Shown piece after piece: positions 1 to 6,140 of a stretch of 9,738 bases of DNA. The notes beneath the pieces were generated by a model. It worked only from the letters and a program-made list of their open reading frames with translations. It did no database searches and was not told the origin of the DNA. Positions within the stretch are counted from its first letter, which is position 1, and each line of letters starts with the position of its first letter. Source of the DNA: Candidatus Omnitrophota bacterium (GTDB taxonomy: Bacteria > Omnitrophota > Gorgyraeia > Zapsychrales > Fredricksoniimonadaceae); assembly GCA_016789035.1 (NCBI GenBank), contig JAEUSC010000432.1, positions 1-9,738 of the forward strand. The letters are read 5' to 3'. The translations under genes and the position numbers were made by a program.

Positions 1-179
1 TCGGGAACGAACAATGCTTGCCCTTCATTAAGAAGATCCTTTCGAAACGCCGGTGACAATGATCCGCTGGGAAGCCAACGGCCTACCACCATGACGAGCT
101 GAATGCTCCAGGCGAAAATAATCGTCAGAAAGACAGCCATGTTCCAATTCTTTGTTAACTTGGGATCGTTAAATTTCAC
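1..179 (-). CDS. N-terminal fragment of a fourth paralogue, protein D (3' end outside window)
   Basis: A frame opens at GTG 179-177 and runs to the left edge, giving 59 whole codons. It begins MKFNDPKLTKNWNMAVFLTI, with a basic N terminus and a first membrane helix from about residue 14. WLPSGSLSPAF follows, and the visible sequence ends in ALFVP plus a split codon beginning GA. In A, B and C the first helix is also followed by a Pro, then 19-20 residues later by a Pro that opens PE[RH]E; here the spacing is 22 and the next codon (GAN) can be Glu. This indicates a fourth member of the family. The GTG overlaps the stop of C (GTGA), which is typical of coupled genes, and an AGGAAGCAGAG stretch lies just ahead. 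ATG at 140-138 is an alternative start but would remove the basic N terminus. An in-frame TAA just upstream excludes an earlier start. Confidence 0.7.
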   Translation of the reverse strand, partial: MKFNDPKLTKNWNMAVFLTIIFAWSIQLVMVVGRWLPSGSLSPAFRKDLLNEGQALFVP

Positions 180-2305
180 TTTAAACTCTGCTTCCTTTTA
201 AGTGCCATCAAATAGACACCCTCCGGTCCCGGTTCATAATGCTCCCCGAGAAAACTGACAACCGTTTCTAATCCTTCGAAATATTGATAGAACTGCGGAT
301 GGATACTTCGTTGAAACAATTTCTTTTCGATAAAAACATATTCCGGCGCTTGATCGCGCAAACGGCTCAGAATATTATTCAGCTGCTGACGGGTGAGAAT
401 CCTGAATCCGCGAAACTGCGGATCCGCCATCGGAGTTGAAACCATGAGAGGAAACGGCTCGAAGAAGTTTTCACAACCGGCCAAAATGAGCAGTTGCGTT
501 TCAAAACTGCTCAAGACAGCTGCCTTACCGTAGGCCGGCGTCAATTTATGGATCAAGGCGGCATCAATGTCCAAACTTCCCTGCCGCACGTACAGTTCCT
601 TTTCCGTCTTCCAATCATTGCGGGCCAGAGACAACATGTTGGGATAATACGTAAACAAGAAGGTTGTTAACAAAGCGGTTGCGGACCAAACGGAACCCAC
701 CACAAGAAATCCGGTGCGAACTTTTTGTGAAAGCGAATGCAAAAGCCGTTGAGCCAGATAAGTCGTTACCAAAACAAAAACAACAGCAAACGTGTGATAG
801 TGCGCGCAGGAAGAATGATGAACATATTGCATAAAAAGACCCAAACCATACACACACACCGTGGAAACAGCAAGGGACATCCGCGATCCTTCACCCATTG
901 CCCGTCGATAGAATCCAACCGTTAGAGTCCCGAGATAAACCAAGGCAACCGCATACCCCCAGAAGAACGAAAAGAACTGCCGGTCTTTGAGCCCGAAATA
1001 TATAGGAAGAGCCTCCCATCCTTTCCCTATAAAATACAGCTCACTCATCCACTGCTGGCGTCCAACAGCATCAAACAGCATGTAAGGCGCAAAAGGGAGG
1101 AGCAAAACCAATGCCGTAAGAATCGGCGTTAAAAAAAACAGCGCCCGCATGCGAATATCCCATTTTCGTTCTTCAGTCCTTATCCCGGCCGCATGAAAAT
1201 AAAACGCAGCCAGCATCGCCGCGCCCCAGGCCGGGGCGTAAACAATCATCACCCCTGTTGTCACGGCCAAGATCCACAGAGGCAAGGGTCGTGGATTTTG
1301 AGCATAAGAAATGACCGCCCCCAAGAAAAACAAATCAGGCCAATGGGCAAACGGCGTGATGGCCGGATCAATAAAAACAAGAGGATACGCACCCTGATGA
1401 AACAATTTCAGCTTAATAGCCACAAGTATACCGATGACGGAAAGAATCACCTCTCTCGTCATTAACCGCAAAAGCCCGTAAACTCCGATCATGTAAAGGA
1501 CGGTCGAAATCATCACTATCTCTGCCAGGGCCGGATATGAAAATCCCGTCGCATGGCTAAGGACAGCGGTAACGCCCGGTAGAATGAAACCCGGCCCCGA
1601 AATCACCGAACCGGAAAGATGCCCACCCTGAAACACGCTCCAGGCCGGTCCCGCCAGAAAAGTGTCAAACCGATTAAACTGGTCCCAAAAAAACATGCGC
1701 GTGATGACCCGTGTGACATCCGGAACAAAAAGAAGAAAACCAATGATCGCGATGACAATTGCATCTAAAAACGGGCGGAATTTCGCCAGTGCTTGTTCGG
1801 AACCACCGATCAGCCATCGATAACCTGCGATGGCCGACTTTCTGATCTCAGGCCAGAAAACCGCATTTAGAACAGCCAGCGCAATGCCCACGTATAAAAT
1901 CATCCGGGCCCACCAGGGATTTTCAAAAACAAAAATCTTAAAGACCCCAAAAAGCTGCAAGAAAATGATGGCGGACTGAGCCAGCATAAATTCCCCAATG
2001 CGGGCCCGGGGCAGGTCGCCTTTCCAGAAACGCTTGGTGCCCCAAACAATCGCGCCCTGTCCGATCATGGCCATAAAGACAAACAGCCGGTAATACAACA
2101 TCTCTCGTTCCGGAAGGACACCCCCGGCATGATTGCGAAAGATGGTTTTGACAAAATCATTGGGCGGTTGGGGAATATAACTGCAAATCAAGGCGAGAAT
2201 AATGATGATTTGCAGGCACTGCAGCATCACAAAAGCAGTGATCATCGCCATATTCTTCAAATCAATATCAGATAGCCGTTTTGGACTCATGGAGAAATGA
2301 TTCAT
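176..2305 (-). CDS. Large polytopic membrane protein C, putative GT-C-like glycosyltransferase (paralogue 3 of 4)
   Basis: Counting from the ATG at 2305 gives 709 residues and the family layout. Key positions are LPERE 64-68, WDQFNRFDTF 207-216 (the same position as in A), DPAITP near 313, GLKDRQFF 438-445, YYPNM 553-557, SSFETQLL 599-606 and FFEPFPLM 614-621. It is the most divergent of the three. The RSxxTSY loop of A and B is replaced by HHSSCAHYHTF (495-506), and the polar/basic stretch before the FxxFPL motif reads AGCEN instead of ANRRP or AKRKP. The start is uncertain. ATG 2305 and ATG 2290 (704 residues) are both possible and neither has a Shine-Dalgarno site. A longer TTG start at 2416 would overlap the fusion gene by 149 bases and add residues with no counterpart in A or B. 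With the 2305 start the overlap with the fusion gene is 38 bases. Its TGA overlaps the start of the next gene. Activity is inferred as for A. Confidence 0.85.
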   Translation of the reverse strand: MNHFSMSPKRLSDIDLKNMAMITAFVMLQCLQIIIILALICSYIPQPPNDFVKTIFRNHAGGVLPEREMLYYRLFVFMAMIGQGAIVWGTKRFWKGDLPRARIGEFMLAQSAIIFLQLFGVFKIFVFENPWWARMILYVGIALAVLNAVFWPEIRKSAIAGYRWLIGGSEQALAKFRPFLDAIVIAIIGFLLFVPDVTRVITRMFFWDQFNRFDTFLAGPAWSVFQGGHLSGSVISGPGFILPGVTAVLSHATGFSYPALAEIVMISTVLYMIGVYGLLRLMTREVILSVIGILVAIKLKLFHQGAYPLVFIDPAITPFAHWPDLFFLGAVISYAQNPRPLPLWILAVTTGVMIVYAPAWGAAMLAAFYFHAAGIRTEERKWDIRMRALFFLTPILTALVLLLPFAPYMLFDAVGRQQWMSELYFIGKGWEALPIYFGLKDRQFFSFFWGYAVALVYLGTLTVGFYRRAMGEGSRMSLAVSTVCVYGLGLFMQYVHHSSCAHYHTFAVVFVLVTTYLAQRLLHSLSQKVRTGFLVVGSVWSATALLTTFLFTYYPNMLSLARNDWKTEKELYVRQGSLDIDAALIHKLTPAYGKAAVLSSFETQLLILAGCENFFEPFPLMVSTPMADPQFRGFRILTRQQLNNILSRLRDQAPEYVFIEKKLFQRSIHPQFYQYFEGLETVVSFLGEHYEPGPEGVYLMALKRKQSLK

Positions 2306-3833
2306 TGGTTTGACGATACTCAGCAGCCCCGCTGTTCGGGGATTTAACCGCAACAACAAAAAGCGTTGATCCAAATGGAAGCCCGAAACGCACGGCCAAT
2401 CGGGTCTCCCACGCAAAAACCTTTTTTAACAACGCGTTAATCCATACCGCCGGAAGCACGGATGTATCAGAAACCGGTTTTCCCTTTTGGGAAAAAAGAC
2501 CGCGGATCTTACGAATGACAACTACTATCGGAAAGGTCGCACAGAAAAAGTAACTGCTGCATTGGATGCTAAATCCCGCATCATCCAATTGATTCACGAG
2601 ATCCTGCCGCTCATAACGTCGCAAATGACATAACGCATCGTCCTGCCGGCTCCATAGAAAGCGAAACGCAGGAACAGTCACAATCAAACGGCCGTTATCC
2701 TTAAGGACCCGGCGAAATTCACTGAGGGCGGCCACGGGATCTTCAACGTGTTCGATCACATCCAAGGCCGTGACCAGATCAAATGTCTTATCCTTGAAGG
2801 CAATATTTTCAATATGGCACTGAATGTTGCGCTCATTCCCGTTTCGAACAGAGTATTCCAGCGCCTCCGCAATGACATCACAGCCCGCCACGCGCCCGAA
2901 AGAATTCAGCGTCGGAAAATTACCACCGGTCCCGCAGCCGGCATCCAGAATCTCTTTATTCTGTCCGTTTTCTTGGGCAAGCAATCGCTCAATCAGTTTC
3001 CGTTTCGAAACAAACCACCAGTGCTGCTGTTCGACAGCATACATGTGCCTGATCTCTGCGACCGTCATAAATTGAGCGTCCGCCAAACCCTTACTGCCGT
3101 GCCACATTCTGATCTGAAAAATATTCACAAATAAGCGCAGCGCATCACGAAAAATGCGAACCTTGGATCCGGAAACGTGCGTCCAATTCACGCCCACTTC
3201 TTTAATGCGAAATCCCAGCTTACGGGCCAAAAATAATATTTCCATATCAAAACCGAAACCATCCAGATAACTCCTGGAGAATATCGGCCGAATGACTTTC
3301 CGCCGGAACATCTTAAAACCGCATTGGGTGTCCTGAATATCGTTGAGCATAAACAAATGCACGAGATTATTAAAGATCTGCCCGATACGTTTGCGGTACC
3401 ATCTCACGCTGACCTTCAGATGAGGATTTTCTAGAACGCGAGAACCGATAACAATGTCATAACCCTCTTCCATCAACGGCAGATTAGCCAGGATTTCATC
3501 CGGCAATGTCGATCCATCGGCATCGAGAAAGGCGGCAACATCGCCGGACGTCCGCCATAACCCATATTTGACAGCATAGCCCTTACCCCTGTTTCTTCTC
3601 AACGACAAAAGCTGCAACTGGGGACAATCTTCCTGTAATTCTCTGACCCGCTCGGCCGTTTTATCGCGGCTTCCATCATCAACAACAAAAATCTCGAAAC
3701 GGGTAAAGTGTTGACGGCAGAAAGTAATGACCTGTTTGAGAAATCCGGGGAGCCGCAATTCTTCGTTGTAGGCGGGAATAACGATCGACACAAATGCCTG
3801 AGAAAAGGCTTGATGGTTTCGCAGGGCCGTCAT
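2268..3833 (-). CDS. GT2 polyprenyl-phosphate glycosyltransferase fused to SAM-dependent methyltransferase
   Basis: The single 521-residue frame holds two enzymes. Residues about 13-245 are a GT-A fold family 2 glycosyltransferase of the dolichyl-phosphate sugar synthase type (ALG5/DPM1-like): VSIVIPAYNEE 15-25, VVDDGSRDKT 50-59, RNRGKGYAVKYG 80-91, the metal-binding DAD of FLDADGS at 102-108, GSR 130-132, QDTQCGFKMF 167-176, and DGFGFDMEIL 191-200. Such enzymes move a sugar from a nucleotide sugar to polyprenyl phosphate on the cytoplasmic face. No C-terminal membrane helices are present. Residues about 258-498 are a class I methyltransferase: HWWF 271-274, the SAM-binding LDAGCGTGG 296-304, an acidic CDV at 318-320, and ALDVIEHVEDP 356-366, ending in LPFGSTLFVVAVK typical of the family's end. 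The methyl acceptor is unknown; a sugar or lipid-linked intermediate would fit the locus. The ATG overlaps the stop of B and has a strong ribosome site. The last 20 or so residues are extra and overlap the start of C. Confidence 0.92.
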   Translation of the reverse strand: MTALRNHQAFSQAFVSIVIPAYNEELRLPGFLKQVITFCRQHFTRFEIFVVDDGSRDKTAERVRELQEDCPQLQLLSLRRNRGKGYAVKYGLWRTSGDVAAFLDADGSTLPDEILANLPLMEEGYDIVIGSRVLENPHLKVSVRWYRKRIGQIFNNLVHLFMLNDIQDTQCGFKMFRRKVIRPIFSRSYLDGFGFDMEILFLARKLGFRIKEVGVNWTHVSGSKVRIFRDALRLFVNIFQIRMWHGSKGLADAQFMTVAEIRHMYAVEQQHWWFVSKRKLIERLLAQENGQNKEILDAGCGTGGNFPTLNSFGRVAGCDVIAEALEYSVRNGNERNIQCHIENIAFKDKTFDLVTALDVIEHVEDPVAALSEFRRVLKDNGRLIVTVPAFRFLWSRQDDALCHLRRYERQDLVNQLDDAGFSIQCSSYFFCATFPIVVVIRKIRGLFSQKGKPVSDTSVLPAVWINALLKKVFAWETRLAVRFGLPFGSTLFVVAVKSPNSGAAEYRQTNESFLHESKTAI

Positions 3834-6133
3834 GGCTTCCCCTCTTTTGGCGGCGTCTCGTCATTACGCTTGAGAGTAATTAAATATCCGCCGTTTTGGG
3901 CATAGGCCGAGTACTTGCTTAGAACATAAGACATCAACGGAACAAAACCATCAACCACAGGATAATTCGATGGAAGATATCTGGCCAAATAAAACGTGCG
4001 TTCAATAAAAATGTATTGAGGCTTTTGCTGATCCAGCTGGGCAATGGTTTTGTTGTAATGGTCCAGCGTATACAGGGAGCTCGTCGCAAACATGTGCATT
4101 TTCATCGGCCGGGAAATAATAAGAGGAAAGTAATAAAAGAACGGTTTGCGTTTCGCCTGCATTAAGATCCTTGTCTCAAAACTGCTGATCAGCGCTACTT
4201 TTTCGTTGGGCCCTGTAAAGTGATCAATCATGGCCACATCCTTGGAGAAATCAAAATGCTCTTTATAAAACGACTTGAGTTCATTGTCGGATGCAAAGTC
4301 TTTCTCTGTCTTTAACCCTTCATCCTGTTCGGTAAACAGCTGGGCCGGAAGACGCGAAGCGTTGTGATAGACATGACCAAAATAAGACACATTGATCTTG
4401 GGCACAAAATGCACCAAACGAGAATCGACGATGGGATTGCGCGAAACGTTGATCAAATTGGGATAGGTCACAAAATTATGAGTGGTGACTAACGCATAGA
4501 ACGACAAAATGAACAATCCCGTATAAACCCAACGCTGGGCTTTCACCGAAATCTGTCCAGCCGCGATCTTCAGCCAATAGCAGCAAATAAATACATACGG
4601 GATCGCAACGACATAATAGCTAGTCACCGCGGAGCGCGCAATGTAATAGTGGTACATCAAAAGGCCGTAAAGAGAAATGACAACCGCCATCAAATGCTCA
4701 TCCTTGACTTCACGCCGGTAAATCCAGGCACTCACAATCGTCATCGTTACGGCATACACCAAGGGAATCACAAATCCCATTAAGTTTGCCAGATAATTAT
4801 GTTCCTGCAGACTTTCGTAAATGGGCATGGTCCCGAAGCCGCTTAAAAAGTACTGATTAAACTCTCTCATGTTGTAGGCAAATTCCTTGGAAAAAAACGA
4901 ATGGCCCTGCGCCATCAGGAAGCAAACCAGCGTCGATAAGACAACCGCCGCAGCCAAAAAGAACAGATACCGAAGATCTTTGATTCCGTTAAAGACCTTC
5001 GGACGCAAATGCTCTGTTAACAAATGCGCGGTGATATAAGCCGCCAATGCCAAAGCCAAACACATCCCTGTGGATGTCACATAAAAGATCGCAATCCCGC
5101 AAAGGATGGCGGCCAACAAAGGCAGAACCCGGTTCCCCGTGCGGATGTGGTAATACAGAAGAAAAAAGACGGGAAGATCAAAAACATACCGGGAGACCGT
5201 TGTGCTTGGCAACGTGAAAATAAACGGAAAAATGCCGGTATGAAACATGTGGATTTTAAGAGCAAAAAGCGTTCCTGTCATTGCCAACAGAGCGCTGTTT
5301 AACCACTGTCTTAAGAAAATAAATGATCCTATGAAGTACAAAATCATCATTACGGTCAAAACATGCAAAACAGACAAATAACTAAAGCCGCCAAAAAATC
5401 GGGTCAATTCACTGAGCACGATCGGCATGCCTACACCGTATTGTGAAATCACGTCCATATTCAGCCGCAGACCGGACATATGCGCCCATCCCGGCGCCAT
5501 AATATAACTGTCATAATGATGAAGCTGCTCACCCATAAACATCCGCGCCAGACATGCTTCGGGATTCGGAAGATAAATCATCGCGATTAAAAGGACAACA
5601 AAGGACATGCTCGCCAACGGTTTGATGACCGAAGCATTCGACGGGTTTATCGCCAACCTCCCCATGAGGGAAGCCAACCGACGGATGGACGGCCAGAAAA
5701 TTTTATTGGCGGCCGCGATGATCATTAACCACAGCAAAGCTGTCTCGGCCAACTCCGGACGCTCCCCGTAGACCGCGATTTCAAAAAGCGCGGCCAAAAT
5801 AAGCGCCGTCAAAGAAAACTCAACAATCAGAAATGGTTTAAGTCCGGAAAGAAAATCCACTCGTTTTATGGTTTTACGAAAGAATGCGAATATTCCGATC
5901 TGGATCCCAATGGCCATCAGCACAATCCATCGATACAGCGAAATTTCATGCTCGGGGCGGACAATAAAGGACCATTCGGGAAAAATGACATTCGTTAACC
6001 AGGAATGCGCCGGAAAAAAATGGAAGATCCAGCCGGCCGGGACCGCGAATTGAATCGTCACCAGAAAGGCGAAAAACGACAGCCAAATAATATGGCTTGA
6101 AGGAACGTCCTGGTTTTTGGAATTTATAATCAT
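3830..6133 (-). CDS. Large polytopic membrane protein B, putative GT-C-like glycosyltransferase (paralogue 2 of 4)
   Basis: The 767-residue protein has the same architecture as A. Shared positions include RPEHE 59-63, GEQLHHYDSY 201-210, NMDVIS 225-230, LPSTTV near 308, SGFGTMP 431-437, YHYYIARSAVTSYY 494-507, TYPNL 556-560, SSFETRILM 650-658 and FFYYFPLI 665-672. Two differences from A stand out. The acidic motif reads GEQ where A and C read WDQ, although the later Asp (residue 208) is kept. The C-terminal domain also has about 48 extra residues between TYPNL and DFSKD (roughly 566-614), containing NVSYFGHVYHNAS. As in A, the C-terminal domain is predicted outside the membrane. It follows A by 7 bases, and its TGA overlaps the ATG of the GT2-methyltransferase gene (ATGA). 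Its last codons hold that gene's ribosome site. Enzyme activity is inferred only, with the same uncertainty about family as for A. Confidence 0.85.
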   Translation of the reverse strand: MIINSKNQDVPSSHIIWLSFFAFLVTIQFAVPAGWIFHFFPAHSWLTNVIFPEWSFIVRPEHEISLYRWIVLMAIGIQIGIFAFFRKTIKRVDFLSGLKPFLIVEFSLTALILAALFEIAVYGERPELAETALLWLMIIAAANKIFWPSIRRLASLMGRLAINPSNASVIKPLASMSFVVLLIAMIYLPNPEACLARMFMGEQLHHYDSYIMAPGWAHMSGLRLNMDVISQYGVGMPIVLSELTRFFGGFSYLSVLHVLTVMMILYFIGSFIFLRQWLNSALLAMTGTLFALKIHMFHTGIFPFIFTLPSTTVSRYVFDLPVFFLLYYHIRTGNRVLPLLAAILCGIAIFYVTSTGMCLALALAAYITAHLLTEHLRPKVFNGIKDLRYLFFLAAAVVLSTLVCFLMAQGHSFFSKEFAYNMREFNQYFLSGFGTMPIYESLQEHNYLANLMGFVIPLVYAVTMTIVSAWIYRREVKDEHLMAVVISLYGLLMYHYYIARSAVTSYYVVAIPYVFICCYWLKIAAGQISVKAQRWVYTGLFILSFYALVTTHNFVTYPNLINVSRNPIVDSRLVHFVPKINVSYFGHVYHNASRLPAQLFTEQDEGLKTEKDFASDNELKSFYKEHFDFSKDVAMIDHFTGPNEKVALISSFETRILMQAKRKPFFYYFPLIISRPMKMHMFATSSLYTLDHYNKTIAQLDQQKPQYIFIERTFYLARYLPSNYPVVDGFVPLMSYVLSKYSAYAQNGGYLITLKRNDETPPKEGKP
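3839..3845 (-). promoter_or_regulatory. Strong ribosome binding site for the GT2-methyltransferase gene
   Basis: Read on the minus strand, AGAGGGG is followed by AAGCC and then the ATG at 3833. This is a near-ideal Shine-Dalgarno match at good spacing, and it lies inside the last codons of protein B (Glu-Gly-Lys-Pro-stop). It fixes the start of the downstream gene. It is also the only strong Shine-Dalgarno sequence I found ahead of any gene in the window, since the other starts have weak matches or none. More independent translation of the fusion enzyme than of the membrane proteins is a possible consequence. Confidence 0.8.
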
Positions 6134-6140
6134 GCGACTG

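Noticed and set aside
1193..1465. Plus-strand open frame of 90 codons, rich in basic residues
   Set aside because: It is antisense to protein C membrane helices, with no domain, no ribosome site noted and no intergenic space for its own promoter.
2306..2416. N-terminal extension of protein C from a TTG codon at 2416
   Set aside because: It lies entirely within the methyltransferase coding region in another frame, has no counterpart in A or B and no Shine-Dalgarno site, and would create a 149-base overlap.
2748..3134. Plus-strand open frame of 128 codons
   Set aside because: It lies antisense within the methyltransferase domain, whose motifs are intact, and the predicted protein shows no recognisable domain.
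3579..3833. Possible frameshift or gene boundary inside the GT2-methyltransferase frame
   Set aside because: The GT2 motifs continue in order through residue 217 and the methyltransferase motifs follow in the same frame, so the gene reads as one intact fusion.
6134..6140. Possible promoter or terminator between A and B
   Set aside because: The gap is only 7 bases and has no stem-loop; the other gaps are 3 bases or overlaps, so no internal transcription signal is supported.
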